From positions 57,222,733 through 57,286,732 of the forward strand of contig JALIRH010000002.1 of the NCBI GenBank assembly GCA_023055505.1: 64,000 nt of DNA. The letters run 5' to 3'. Below, in pieces: positions 45,237-61,379 of this stretch. This DNA comes from Callipepla californica brunnescens (lineage: Eukaryota; Chordata; Aves; Galliformes; Odontophoridae). The notes beneath the pieces were generated by a model. That model worked only from the letters and a program-made list of their open reading frames with translations, did not search any database and had not been told where the DNA came from. How positions within the stretch are numbered: the stretch's first letter is position 1; every line of letters starts with the position of its first letter. A program made the translations under genes and the position numbers.

Positions 45237-47446
45237 CATGGGTTATGCAGTGACTAGCTGCTTTGGAGGTTACAAAATGAGCACATATAGGAAACAGTCT
45301 ACCAAAGAGGTAGCTTTTAGAGAGGTCTGGCAGAAATCTATCATTTTTACTCTGTGCCAAAATTAATTCATGTAATTTACGACTTATGTAATGGGGACAA
45401 CATGCAGGAATGAGGGTGTACAGAAGAATACTCTTAGAGGTTACAGAAGATTTTCCATTGAATGTGTGGCCACAGTACAGATAAGCTGCCTGATGTGACC
45501 GTTAGATAATAGAGCGCTATCAGGCTGGAATACAAATAACATACCATATAGCACAAGGTAGTGATAACAAAGGTATCAAAGTGCCAGGTGCAGTTAAGAT
45601 ACAATGATCTTCCTGAGCAGATCACACACCCAGGGAAAAGGAAAGAAAGGAAGAAATTGTAAATTTCATACAGCACTGTGAATATAACTGACCAGGTCCT
45701 GCCCATCAGGAGAGGGAGTGAGAGGCAAATGGGGTTATTAAACACCTACATTCATGTGGTAAGGCTTCACTCTAATAATACAGACTTAATTTTCCATAGG
45801 TGCATGGATCTAAATGGATTTTAGCCATGTGCAAACAGAATGCTTTTATGATAAGATTGATAGAATACAATGTCCTGTAGACAAATATGCACTGCATATT
45901 CTTGCCCTACTGAGCTTGAAAAATTTGCCCTTGGATGTGTCTTTGCATTAGACACAGTTGTAAAGTAAGGGATCATACACACTCAAATGAAGCACTGGTG
46001 GTAAAAAGACCAAAAAATCCCAAATCAAACTCTTCTCTCTACTGTACTAGAATGCTCATACTGAAAGATATCAGATCTTCAGAGTTGTCAGTAAGAGAAA
46101 ATTAGTTTTTTTTTGGGGGGGAGGGATATGAAGAGTTCAAACTTCTGCAGGTAAATTAATATATTAATGTCCTCCTTTCTTTGATTTGTGGCGAAAAGGA
46201 AATAATTTTCTCAGTGGTAACCACTAGCTCTGTTTTTAAGTAAGAAATAGGTTCAACTAAAGTTGCAGGCTATGTAACTACTTCTTTGTCACATATCCTG
46301 TGTTTACAGGGAAATGAAAAAGCACAAATTATAGTTCATCTTTAGCACTTTTTTTTTAATAAAAAATGATATATTTAATAAACCTGGAAGGCCAAAAATG
46401 CTGCCATACAAATTGGAAAAAGAGCATGTATGATTAAGGACGTTCTTTAAAAGCACGAAGTTTGGAAAAAAGATGAAGAGACGAGATGATAAAACCCTGG
46501 CCCTAAAGATTTCTATGCTTCACTTGGGTGGGTCCACTGAGCCTGAGCTGTGCAGCTCTGGTAAAGTGCTAATGCACCCTCAGGGAAGGCTCTGACCCTT
46601 GGACCTGGCACAGGCACAGCTGTGCAAGTGCTGAACGAAACTGCTCTGATTTAGCAGGACTTCACTAATTGCTTTCCAGAAATGTCAGTGACTGCTCAGA
46701 TTTGTGCTGACCTGTTTCTTAAGACCTTTAGGAAATCTCAGTCTTCTCATCAGTCACTGCTAGCCTACAGGAACTTCAGTCTTCACCAAAAGGCAAAAGG
46801 TCTTCTTTTTTTTTTTTAATCTGCATCAGGAAGACTAGATTGTCCAAGTATCAGAATTTTTCTTAGTGTATCTCTTAAGTCACATGTAGATGAGTGCATT
46901 CATCTATTCACATTGCATTATTTCTTACAAAAGGTGTTGGAAAAAGATGGACATCTAACACCTATGCTTTAAGGCACTTTGCTAACCTCCTGAAGTCTCA
47001 GGAGCTGGCTTAGTGAAGGCTCTGTTTTTGTGAAGTAACAAGATATTTTAGCTTTTGTGTGTGTGTGCACACGTGTATGAAAGTTAGCTTCTCTACAGCT
47101 TTGGGTTGTTTATTTTTATGCAATGTCAGAACACAGAACTCCACGTATTTTCTTGGACCAGGTAATACGATGCAATAACTGCTATCAGAAATCAGGTTTG
47201 CTGACACTGACGTAACACATGACTCAGACTGGTAATTTCTTTAATTTATTCTGTTTAACAAGCTTTCAAGTTGCCCGGGTACCAAACAGGAGTCTGACTG
47301 CTCTCAGCTCAGATAATGTGCTGCCAGCATAACTAGGCTACCTCAGGGAAAGGGCTTTTTCTAGGTCCAAATAAGCATGGTGTTTCCCTCATCTTTGTCC
47401 TGCAGCAAGACCTGTTGAGATATTAGAGAATCTTATCAAAACATAT
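45237..47446 (-). other. GABBR2 intron sequence, no feature recognised
   Basis: Intronic and AT-rich. A short (GT) run lies at about 47057-47068 and T/A runs near 46349 and 46807. No exon or named element seen. Confidence 0.5.
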
Positions 47447-48003
47447 CATGGAATCATAGAATGGGTTGGAATGGAAGGGACCCTAAAGATCACTGAGCTC
47501 CAGCAATCTGCAGTAAGCAGGGCTGCTCCCCTACCAGCTCAGGCTGCCCAGAGCCCCATCCAGTCTGGCCTTGAGACTCCAGCACAGGGGCACACACAGC
47601 TTCTCTGGGTAGCTGTGCCAGTGCCTCACTGCTCTCTGAGTAAAGAACCTATCCCTAATGTCTATGGTAAATTTTCCTTCTTCTAGTTTAAACCATTCCC
47701 CCTTATCCTATCACTACGTGTAAAAAGTCTGTCCCCTTCCTGCTTATAAGGCTCCCTTCAAGTACTGGATGGCTCCCTGGGGCCTTCTCTTCAAGTTAAA
47801 AAAGCCCAATTCTGTCAATAGGAGAAATGCTCCAGCCCTCTGATCATTTTCACCTTCCTTCTCTGGACCCACTCCAACTGCTCCACATCCTTCCTGTGCT
47901 GGGAGTCCTATGCCTGGATGCAGTACTCCAGATGGGGCCTCATGAGGGCAGAGTAGAGGGGCACAATTATGTCCCTCTCCCTGCTGGCCACCCCTCTTTA
48001 GAT
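47447..48003 (-). repeat. CR1 LINE, ~560 bp 3' fragment
   Basis: Inverted CR1, sense to GABBR2: GGAATCATAGAATGGGTTGG, CAGAGCCCCATCCAGTCTGG, CATTCCCCCTTATCCTATCA, CTCTGGACCCACTCCAACTG and CAGTACTCCAGATGGGGCCT. It is the same stretch of the CR1 tail as the copy at 52147 and looks relatively young. Confidence 0.95.
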
Positions 48004-48536
48004 GCAGAGAGTAGTATATTAACTTATTATATGAGTTTTTGAAAAGCAAAGCTGATACCATAGGACTCCATCTCCTCTATGATTCTAACTGGTGCTTTGT
48101 GCCATACTGTGAGTCCAGACACAGCGTTGTTTCTAATGAAAAGCTTTCCATGCCCCACTCAGCTTCAGCTGCTATGGTAACACTGAAAAGCTTAAAGACT
48201 GTTTTTATTTCTCAGTTAGCTTAAGACCAGAACAACAAACAAAAGACTATGCACACAGTGAACCACTCTGGCATGTGCGTGGAAAGACTTGCCCTGTCAA
48301 CAATGGTCATGTCGACAGTGGGCAAAGTTTTCAGTGAAGGTCTGTCCCATAAAAACACTTGAAAGAGAAATAAAGCTTTTGATTAAATGTAATCATTTTA
48401 ATTAATATTTTATCAGCAGGGTGATGTTCATGATGGAATTTACGTTTCAAACACTTCAAAAATTGTGAGCACACAAGCACATATATACATGAGAGAGTGT
48501 GGAGTCTCTACCAATACATAATGGCTTTCTACTTAC

Positions 48537-48654
48537 TGTTCTGGAGAGTTGATGTCTTCTATAGGATCTTTGCTTGTTCTGGAAGGGTCTGACGTGCCCC
48601 ACTGTGCTGGTGGATTCTGATCAAGATGATTTTTCAAGATTGCTTTTTCTCCAT
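48537..48654 (-). CDS. GABBR2: GABBR2 coding exon, penultimate (cytoplasmic tail)
   Basis: Exon of 118 bp. Two bases complete a split aspartate, then 38 codons read [20 protein letters not shown] and [18 protein letters not shown], and two bases start the histidine finished in the terminal exon. [12 protein letters not shown] and [12 protein letters not shown] are characteristic of the GABBR2 tail between its coiled coil and C-terminus. The acceptor TTGTCCGTCTAG is less pyrimidine-rich than the others; the donor is a consensus GTAAGT at 48536-48531. The exon is too short to appear as a long open frame; the frame join with both neighbours fixes it. Confidence 0.95.
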
Positions 48655-49825
48655 CTAGACGGACAACACATTCAGTTTTATTTTACTGTGACCAAGTGAC
48701 CTTCATAAAATTGCTTCATTATGAAGTTTCCCAGATGTATATCATGTCACAGAATAAACTCATTCTGCCTATATTGCAATATATGCTCAGGTTTCCCTCT
48801 GAGTCTTTGATACTCTTAACTTTGGAAATGAGTCCTTCTTGGGAACTATAATGAAGAAACAAAAGCGATAAAAATCAATTTTGTTCTTCTTTGCTTTCTA
48901 CCTCCCTCCCCCACCCTATTTCTCTCTTAAATATTTTGTTTCTTGCCTCTAGGTAGCCCCATCATGCTTCTTCCCCTAGTTTATTCTGTGAAAAAACATA
49001 ACAGCTGCATCATCATATTGTCTTCTATTCAAATATTGTTACCTTTCTATATTAAAAAACCCCCTTGATTAAATATTTACCCTGAAAAAACTGTAATTTC
49101 ATCAATTTATGAAACCCTGGTATGCTTCATATCACATAAGCAATTAAGTGCTGTCATTCATCTGCTAGGATTTAGCACAAAAAAATCATTCATATCAGCT
49201 GCACTAGCCCATAGGTTGTCTGCAGGAAGGACAGTTAATGATTTCATTAAGCTTTCTTCTGCAGTCCATTTTTTTTTTACTGCACAGTGGTGACACAGAA
49301 GATCATCATTTTCCCTGCAGGTAGCATCACTTAATTCCCATGGGAGTCCCAGGAGGCCGGGACTAGGTGTGCTGAGGTCTGTGGCATATATCCATCCCTC
49401 TGCAAGGGGAGAAGAACACAGCCATTTAAAGAAAGCTGTCTTAAATGGAGATCCCTTCTGTTCCTGCCTGCTTTTCTAAAATTTCCTGCTGTGTTAAGCC
49501 AAGGAAAGTCACAAGGAAAACATCTGAGTAATGAGGACAGTGCAGAGTTTTCATAAATAATTACAGAGCTGCTCCAAATCCATCACAGGCAGTTGTTTGC
49601 TACGTACACAGGAGCAGAGGTTGCTGCAGGCCTTAAGGCAGCATGGAGGAGGACTCAGAGATAGACAGTAGAAAAGGACCCTGGAGGATTTGAATGCAAA
49701 AAATGGGCACAAGAGGGAAAAGTAGGAAAATATTTGAAGAAAAGCCAACAAAAGCAGCATGAAAAGCTCAGCACATACTCATGGCTTAAGCTGCTTTTCT
49801 GCTCCACTGACAGCAAGAAGCCACA
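48655..49825 (-). other. GABBR2 intron sequence, no feature recognised
   Basis: Part of the 9.7 kb intron. AT-rich, with no exon or named element seen. Confidence 0.5.
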
Positions 49826-50045
49826 GATAACAGGGCATCCACCACCTCTCTGGGCAGCCTGTCCTATGAACCACTGGGATGGGTTGCACAGAGAGGTGGT
49901 GGATGCTCTGTCCCTGGAGATACTCCAGGTCAGGCTGAAGGGGGCTTTGAGCAACTGGATGTAGCTTTAAGTGACCCTGTTGGACTAGAACACCTTCGGA
50001 GTTGGACTAGATGGCCTTAAACAGTCTCTTCCAACTGAAATGATT
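49826..50045. repeat. Fold-back CR1: short - fragment followed by a + 3' end
   Basis: A - strand CR1 snippet (about 49833-49862, GGGCATCCACCACCTCTCTG) is followed after about ten bases by a + strand CR1 3' end (49873-50045: AGAGGTGGTGGATGCTCTGT, TGGACTAGATGGCCTTAAAC and CTCTTCCAACTGAAATGATT). The two parts cover the same stretch of CR1 and form perfect 17 bp arms, 49835-49851 against 49890-49906, with 38 bases between. Confidence 0.85.
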
Positions 50046-52146
50046 CTCCTTCAGATTCCATTACATTACCAATGAACTTGGTCATGTTCTCCAGTATATA
50101 TAACTACACTCCCAACGAGGCCATCCCCAATGCTATTTTGTAGGATTCGCCTTCTGCTCTGCAAGTCCAACCAGCAACTTGGAAAAAGTGAATAGGTGAG
50201 GATGCAAAAATGTGCAGACTGAGGTTTGCTACAGCTCAGAAGAGACAAAAGATTCTCCACTTACGTTGCATGGAAGGCAAGAGGCTGGATGAGACAAGAG
50301 ACAATCACAGCACACACAGCTGCTTCTGCTAAGTCAACAAAATGTCAGGAAAAGTGCTAAGGGATTTGTGTGTAGCAAGAAGGGAGGGCTTTAAGAGAAG
50401 ACGTGACAGTATTCAGTGATGTGAAGGGAGGACAACAAGGCCTCAAATCTGACAGAGGCTAAGATAAGAAGAAGTGAAACCTATCATCTCAGGACAGCCT
50501 GAAGTTTGCTGGTGTGGCACTTGCTGTCAGAAGAGCTCAGTTTTTGTTTTCCATATATCACATTTCTATGTATATCGAGCCTGACATTTGCATAAGAGCC
50601 TTGTGATGTCTATAAACAGACAAGTAGAAAAACCTCTTATTTCCATGATTAAAAACAATGTCCAATGCTGAGCTGATCTAAGTTGACAATGAAAAATGCT
50701 GACTTGATGACAAAGACCAAAGTTAAAATTCAAATAATCCCCTAAATTAGGGATGGGAAAGGCCTATTATTTAACTGTTCCAAGGCCCCAGTTCTTTTGG
50801 CCAAGATAAATAACTTGCAAAGCCACTGAAGATGCATCTCTACACCAAATGACTGGAATATGCAACTGCCAGACTATGGGAGTACATGATTTCAGGGATT
50901 AATCTGTGTAGTATGCCCTAGAGACATTTGTTCTGCTTTCAGCTGTGCTGTATTTATGAGAGAGAAAGAGAGGGAGGTGGTCTCTGTCAAAAAGGTGGGG
51001 ATTCTTGTTTAGAGTAGAGCAGGAATCACATATTCTATGCCTAGTTGCCCTTTATACCAACTACCTGCGTATCACTCTGTGTGTTATTAATAAACCCACT
51101 ACCACTCTTGCAGATGACTCTCCTTTAATTCATTGCATGTACTTCTGTACATACACAGGTTTTAATATACTAGGTTAAAGAATACAGAATCCACAGACTG
51201 ACACAATATTAAAACTTTTTTTTCCATTCCTTATTTTTCCTGTCAAAATACAAAACAGTTGTGTAATTCTTATTTGTTGTCCAAAGCTTTGAGCTATTTG
51301 GAAGAGGAGCTGTTAGATTTTTATCTTGCAGCTATGGAAACTAGAATTTCTTTTTTTTTTTTTCCCATTCACCTTTCATGACAATAATGAAGATCAAAAT
51401 TCTCACTTAGTAATATGCTTCCAGGAGCTGAAAGAAAAACTGCTATCTATCACCACATGCACTTAAACAACTTAAGGATGGAGGAAACTGATTTTGTATA
51501 GATGAACAACTGAAAGAAAATGAATTAAAGGTAATGGCAAACATTTGACTCTCCTGATTTCTTTGAAGTATAGCACTGCTGTTAGTGCTTCCTCATCTTT
51601 TCTTCCTCTGTTCATTAAGCATGCCACTTGAAAAATGCCCTTCATTCTCAGGGTACTGTCTGCCACTGCAGATGCTACTGAATAAGTTACACTGAGACGA
51701 TCTAAACGCTTTCAAAAGCGAGTTTACATTAGCCAGAAGCAGTTTCTAAGTAATTTTCACCTTCTTAGACCTCAAACAGGAACTCAGAAGTCTGAATAAG
51801 TGATGTCTGAGCACTTTCCATTCAAAAAGCCATAGGGGAAAAAAGACAAATAGATCTCAAGTGCTTCACACAGCACTCTATGATTGGCTCATTAGAAAAC
51901 AAAACCTGCTACGCCGTTGTCAGCAAGAACCAGAAGGCTTTAGCTTGGGACCTTTGCCCACCTGCAGCAGAGAAATTACTTCCAACTGCCAAGCTCTGAG
52001 CTGCAGGAGCATATCCCATTGCTGCTGTGGAGAGGCTCAAAGGGATCACTGCTGCCAGCTGCTCACCAGTGGTGACTCCTCCTCATCCCTGCCATCCTGA
52101 TAACCACCCCACAGTCTGGTTCCATCAACATTACCTGTACGTGTTT
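50046..52146 (-). other. GABBR2 intron sequence, no feature recognised
   Basis: Intronic. A short purine-rich run (AGAGAGAAAGAGAGGGAGG) lies near 50958 and a T14 run near 51350. No exon or named element seen. Confidence 0.5.
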
Positions 52147-52712
52147 CATAAATTCCAACAATGGCTTAGGTTGGAAAGGACCTCAAAGCCCACCCAGCCC
52201 CACCCCATGTCACCCAAGGCCCCATCCAACCTGGCCTTGAGCACCTGCAGGGATGGGGCACCACAGCTTCTCTGCGCCAGCACCTCACTGCTCTCTGCGT
52301 AGAGAATTTCCTCCTAACTTCTAACCTAAATCTCCTCTCTTTTAGTGTAAAGCCGTTCCCCCTTATCCTATTACTATCAGACTATGAAGAAAGTTGGTCC
52401 TCCTCCTGCTTGTACACTCCCTTCATGTACTACAAGGAAGCAATGAGGTGTCCATAGATCCTTCTCTTGTCCAAGCTGAACAAACCCAGCTCCCTCAGCT
52501 TGTCTTCACATGAAGCCCTCTGGTCATCTTTTTGTTCCTCCTCTAGACCCACTCCAACAGCTCTGCATCCTTCCAGGGCTGGGAAACCTAGGCCTAGATG
52601 CAGTACTCCAGACAAGGTCTCACAAAGGCAGAGTAGAAGGCAACAGTCTTCTCCCTATCCCTGCTGGCCACCTGTCTTTCGATGCAGCCTAGGATCCCAT
52701 TGGTTTTCATGC
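52147..52712 (-). repeat. CR1 LINE, ~565 bp 3' fragment
   Basis: Inverted CR1, sense to GABBR2: GGTTGGAAAGGACCTCAAAG, CATCCAACCTGGCCTTGAGC, CGTTCCCCCTTATCCTATTA, CCAAGCTGAACAAACCCAGC, GACCCACTCCAACAGCTCTG and CTATCCCTGCTGGCCACCTG. The open frames at 52027-52739 are CR1 sequence. Confidence 0.95.
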
Positions 52713-54841
52713 ATTTTAATAAATGCTTATCAACTGTAGATAGAAAGTACTACCACAGGTGCATTTTTTTTCTGGGATTTTGGAAAGCCTCATTCTTAAC
52801 CTAATAGTTTTGTCGTTGTTGTTGTTGTTGGCATTTGTACACTGTAGCTTTATGGAACATCTTCATTATTACACATTAGTGGCAATTCTCCTCCGCTGGC
52901 TTACAACTTGGTGTCAGGACTGCAGATCACCCCACATTTTTCAATTCCACTGCTGTTTTCTCTTTGTTAGGAAACACATTTTATGCTCCACAAAGAAGTA
53001 AACATGGTTTAATAATGACTTATGAGGTCTGGCAGAGATAACTCCATCAATTTACTAAAGAACTCAAAAATCTTTAAAGCTAAGGGCAGATTTTAAAAAT
53101 CTACTGCATTTTTCCACACTTTTGTTGTTATGAATCCGGACTGGTCACTTTCTACTTTTTATGCAAACAAGATGGAAAGAAAATGAAACCGTAAGACAAA
53201 TAAAAATGTTCGCATCATCTGATGGGTATAACTGCAGAAGTTCTCCATAACAAAGCTTGCAGCACTCAGGAATCATGACTTCTCACAGTTACGTTAGGAG
53301 TTGTTTGTTTTTTTTTAATGACTAACAGTAGGATTCTTCTCTGATTTATACTACTATGAATCAGAAGAAACTCCCTTTACTACAGATTCATTTCTGTGCA
53401 AGGGAAAGCAGAAACTGAACATCTGGCAGATTGGTCTCCCCATAGAAATAGAAACAATCTCTAATTTTGGGATTGAAATCTATTATCTAGGCTTCATGGA
53501 AACTGGTATCTCAGTCTATATATAAGGAAATAAAGAACTATATCTTTTCTTAAAACAAAACAAAACAAAACAAAAAACAGAAAACGCATTCCTTAAAGCC
53601 TTGCGTTTTTGAAAGGCCTTCCTTTGAATATGTGGCTTCAATCTCAAGCTGAATGCTTGAATAAAATCAGTTTCACACAAGTAATGTTTTTCCCTCTACC
53701 ACAGATGAACTCTGTTTTGCTTTGCATTTGCTTGCAACACTCCTTTGAAATCACAGAATCACAGAAATCTATTTTTCTTTGAGATACATTTACTTGGGGA
53801 GAAACTAACACTAAGAAACACCAGTGAGGTGAAAACTGACAGTATGTAGGCATAGCTGACATGCCAGTGAGTACTCCCAGTCCATTTACAGCAACGAGTA
53901 AAAACCATTCTCTGGCTTCAAACATAAAAGACTTTCTGAGCAAGCTGGGGTACCTGCAGTGAGAGAACTTGAACGAGTGGGGACTACAGCATGGCTGCAC
54001 TTTGCTTCTTTCTGTACTTCCCATAGTAGGGTTGTCATTCATTAATTCTTGTAATACACTGCTCTGAAACACACTGGCAAAAGTTGCAATAAATGGAGAT
54101 TTGACTGGAGGATATTTCATCAGTTTGACTTTATGAGAAACTCTCACTATATATGAATCATTCATGTAGAAATAATTTCATTTAAGGAAATGTCAGATGG
54201 AAGTCAAATAGAATATGACTGTAGGATTCTAAGGGTAACAAAATTAGCCAACCCAAAAAAACACGGAGTATCATACCACTGCATTTTTCTTACAGAATCA
54301 AATTTAATCCTGATGTGCATGCACTTTCCACTTACTTACAGCTATCAGAGAACAGAATTTGTCCCTTCAAGAGGAAAAAGGAAGAAAAGTTCAGGGACTG
54401 ATAGAAATGTGTAGAAAATCTAAAAAGGAACCTTGTACAGTGGTTTCTTCCATTAATTTACTGACAACACCTGCTGTTAAGTGTTGTGAAAAGCTATTCT
54501 TAAAACCGCATGGTCGAGCTCTCTGTTATGACACACAAGGGCTCTTAAAACATGATGGCTGATGCCCTGTGCTGCACCATTGGTAGGGAAAACCCCAGGA
54601 AACACAGCCCAGGTTACTCTGGCTCTGAGGAGGCACCAGGCATAAATCCTGGAACATTCTTTTTTACAGTGTCTGGAGTATGCTAATTTATGCTACCACA
54701 GCTAAGGAGCTGTGGGGAAAGCCTCAGTGTTCTAGCTTATGGCAACTTTGAGGGAGCTGTGATGAAAACCTCAGTAACTTTTATCTGTGCAGTAGCTCTC
54801 ATGGTAGAAATAACTTCAGCCTTCCTAGGGCATTCCTTGCT
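52713..54841 (-). other. GABBR2 intron with simple repeats
   Basis: Intronic. Contains a (GTT)n run at 52814-52830 and an (AAAAC)n run at 53552-53578. The 173-codon - frame at 53644-54165 has no motif that I recognise and no splice or start support. Confidence 0.5.
53552..53578 (+). repeat. (AAAAC)n microsatellite
   Basis: About five AAAAC units with a longer final A run, in a GABBR2 intron. Confidence 0.93.
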
Positions 54842-54995
54842 TATGATGCTTGAACTCTGGCAGCTTGGGGCTGTGCCCATTGCCCTGGGAATCCTGTTCT
54901 ATGCCCACCACCCTCTGGTGAAGAACTTTTTCCTAATGCCCAGCCTGACCCTCCGCTGATGCTGCTCCATGCTGTTCCCTTGGGTCACGTTGCTA
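54842..54995 (-). repeat. CR1 LINE fragment
   Basis: Inverted CR1 tail: CCCATTGCCCTGGGAATCCT, GTTCTATGCCCACCACCCTC, CTTTTTCCTAATGCCCAGCC and GCTCCATGCTGTTCCCTTGG. It resembles the fragment at 31340. Confidence 0.85.
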
Positions 54996-57900
54996 TGAAG
55001 TTCAGGAATGCCCCATACAATTTATATGCAACTGGGGAAGCCATCTGAGGTCACATTCTGTGGAGCACGCTGAGAATTGCCTGACTGCACAAAGCTAATA
55101 CAGTCAAAGATAAAAGCCTGCATTAAGAAAGAAAACAAAACAAAATAAAAAAACGATCAAACCATAAACTGCAATCCACATTTTCTTAATTGCTTTTCTT
55201 ATATGGCCAGTTGCTGTACATATCTTGGGAACGTTATGGGTTTGCGAATAAGAGATGAGCATCCTAGATAATCTCTTTTTAAATGGGACTTATTGAATTA
55301 AAATGTGCTGCAAAGAAGGAGCCCCCATGATGGCAAAGAGTGGGCTACTTTAGGAGCTATTACTAGCAACAACTAACCAGGGCCCCCAAAGTTATGAGGC
55401 TGCGCCTGAAATCAGGCAGTTAAAGGAGTGCACATTTGGATCTGCATGCTCTGGTTAAAGTCATGTAGTGTTTGGCTCCTAAATCCGTATTTGAGGTAAA
55501 TGGCAGGGATTGGGAGGGATGGGAAGAATCAGATAACCTCCTTTGACACTCAGCTATAGGCTGAGAGTTTTGACTCTGGGCAATTTTTACAGATCAGAAA
55601 TCTACTGAAGTGTGCTATGACATTAAAATTTCATTAGGACTTGTTAGAGATGCATTGCATAAATCTCGAGTTATTATCTGTCCTCTGAAGTGCAGCGCTG
55701 TGGGTTTGTGTAAGCAATAGCAATAGGGATAAGCTGCATCGCATGCTCGGTGTGAACTTTCAGAACAGGAAGGAGTTTTGCATGGCGGATTGACACAGGA
55801 TTCAGCTGCATCCACCAGACCAGTAGCAAATATCTGCAACAGTCTTAGCTCTTCAGCATCTCTCTTCACTCATTACTACCTCTTTCTAAGCTCACACTTT
55901 TTACAAGGTCCAAGCTAGGCAGGAACCTTATCATCACCTTAAAAGCCATGTTGGATGGGATTTCCCAATTGCAGATGGAGGAGACACACGTGGCCCCTTC
56001 TAGGCCACAATAATAAAATATTAACATCTTCTGAAGTTTGGTGAAGTACCATCAGGGATGTGTAATTTCAAGGTTCTGTGCTTTCATTTACAGAAAGCAG
56101 TATGAAATGCATGGGTACAGAAAACATAGTTATGTCAGACAGAGTTAGCTTTCCCATAGCCGTAAGCACCAGAATTTCTTTAAGTAACGTTTAAGTGATG
56201 TCTGTATGCATCTGCACAGAAGCAGCAGTGACTCAGCTGCATGAATACTCCAAAGCCTTATTATTTTGATTGCAATGGCAAATTTAAATTAAGCACATAG
56301 GTTGACTTACTGAGATATGATTCAGTGAGAGAAATACAGAGGAGATTCAGACGTCGAGAGAGAAGGGAAACAGCCAAAGAGAGAAAATAAAAAGCAGAAG
56401 GCACAGAAATGGAGGAGAAAAAGACCCCAGCATGAACTGTTTAATGTGGTGACTCAAAGGTTGAAGGTTTGAATAACAGAGTACTGTATAATACTTATAT
56501 TTGGGGCACTTGCCCTCAAGTGTGGGACTGAGCTTTGGAAGACACTGGAAACTGAGATCCAGTTGCTCCTCATCCCCCACATCAGTGCTCAAACATACTC
56601 AATACAAACACGGCCAAGGAAAACCATCTTTCTCTCCTTTCTTTTCCTCAAGCTTTATGCAGTAGGTCTATTCAGAAAACTGTGTCCAACTACGGTATGT
56701 AGGGAAATATCTATCCTGTAAATCCCAACAGTATGTAATTCCAAGTTACTTGGTACATTAAGGCTCAGTACCTAAAGGCATCCTTAAATATGCACCCAGA
56801 AGCAGAAAAGTGTAAGATAAGGTATCAAACAGGGGTAAACTTGAGAATGCAATCTTGGATGCTGGTACTTAAAGCAGCAGTAAACATCATTGTTTTTTGT
56901 AGGTACAGTCACAGGTAAGTGCATAAATGTTCTATTTTCTTCTTAATTTCTTTGCCAGCATCCTACTGCTAATGGAATGCAACCTGCTGCGGGAAACATC
57001 CAGTCCTAAATTTATATCCAACGTATCCCTTGAGAATCATTTTTGTCTCTCATACCCAAATTAGATGGCCAGTTGGCACAATGTAATACATGTTTTCTGC
57101 TTGAAATATTATTCATGATTTATCATTTTTCCTGGAGCATCTGACACGAGTGGAACATTCTATGTGTTCCTTTTGAACACTTGGTAAAACCGCCTCATCC
57201 CACTCACTGATGTTAGTTCTTGTTGCTGATCTCAGCCCAATAATCACACGCCTCCTGCAGCTATTTGCGTTTTCCTTTTCCTCCTTGTCTTCCTTTCCCC
57301 TTCTGTTTTTTAATTTTAAAAAGGACACTGGGAACTCTGTAGAAACTCTGTAGAGATCTTTTTTTTTTTTCCTTTCTTTTTTTTGCCAAAAGTTACACAA
57401 CCAAATATACACCCAGGCTAAAACAAAGAACCCCAGGAGAACATAACCTTTTCCCACTACACTTTCAATATACTTCAAAAACACATATGAAACACTGTTG
57501 TTTTAAAACAATCCTTCAACAATTATGTTCACATTTGATTTCACTTAACCATAGGAAACCTGAGCATAGCTTTGCAACTGTACAACCTCACTATACATGG
57601 CAATTAGTTTCTTCAGCTAATATAATAATATTCATCTGTACAATGTCATTTCCCAAAATTCACGAAGTAGATCAATTCTACAGTCAGAAATGGAAACTGG
57701 GTATTCTGGCTTCCACTATATTGCACTATACACCGGATCTTATTGCCTCCCAAAAGCAAAATAGCTTTAATGGAAGCAATTCTTTCACATATATTTCTTA
57801 GGGGACCTATGTAAGAGACATGGTAGAAACAGCTTAGGAATATTTCAGTAGTCATGAAATCTTTTTTTATCAGTTCCTAGGGAAGAACTTTCATACATGA

Positions 57901-58384
57901 GTACCTTCAATTCCACATTTAGAGTCCAAATCAGCACTGAAATATTTACATGCTTCTCTTTTATATACTTGATAGCAGTGTCCAAAAGCAAGATTTGAAC
58001 ATCTATTCAGATGAGCACATATTACATTGGACTTCCTGCTGTTGATAGCTGGCGCAATTAACTCTTAAAACATCTGAAGCATTATATGACTCCCTTCATC
58101 CAGTACAGAAAATTTGACTTCTGAACACAAATTTGTTTTTAAAGTTTCCTACTTTACTTTGTGTATTAAACACTTAAGGCATATAGTAGAAATGTACAGA
58201 AAAACAACTACTCAGTGAGTATCATACAATTTATTATGTGACTCTGCATGCTTTCCATTACACAACCAAAACATTCAAAGTGTATCTCACTAATATATGA
58301 GCGCTCTGGAACCAATTCAGTGAGATTGGCATTCTGGTATTCAAAACCTTATTGGGTTAAGCTGCCAATAGATTTCACTCTCAC
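54996..58384 (-). other. GABBR2 intron sequence, no feature recognised
   Basis: Intronic, 3.4 kb, AT-rich with pyrimidine runs near 57359-57383. No exon or named repeat seen. Confidence 0.5.
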
Positions 58385-58514
58385 CTTTGCTGTCTGTAAA
58401 GTTCCGTATACTGAGAATGTCATTGAGATCCTGATAGTGGTTCTGCTTAATGTATGTTGTTTTCTCAGGCGTGTCCTGAAGCTGCATTGTGACCTCTTCT
58501 AGGTCTTTGTCCAG
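58385..58514 (-). CDS. GABBR2: GABBR2 coding exon (coiled coil)
   Basis: Exon of 130 bp (43 codons plus one base), [20 protein letters not shown] then [20 protein letters not shown] and DSK. Together with the end of the previous exon it forms the GABBR2 coiled coil ([19 protein letters not shown] then [12 protein letters not shown]), the parallel helix that pairs with GABBR1, hides the GABBR1 ER-retention signal and allows the heterodimer to reach the surface. Hydrophobic a/d spacing is visible. The acceptor TTTTTGTTTTGCAG precedes it and the donor GTGAGA starts at 58384. The segment SIRNFTDSK is the part most changed from mammals as I recall them. Confidence 0.96.

Positions 58515-61379
<2,865 letters not shown>

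Noticed and set aside
53644..54165. A 173-codon open frame on the - strand in a GABBR2 intron
   Set aside because: There is no recognisable domain and no splice or promoter context, and the codon use looks like AT-rich noise.
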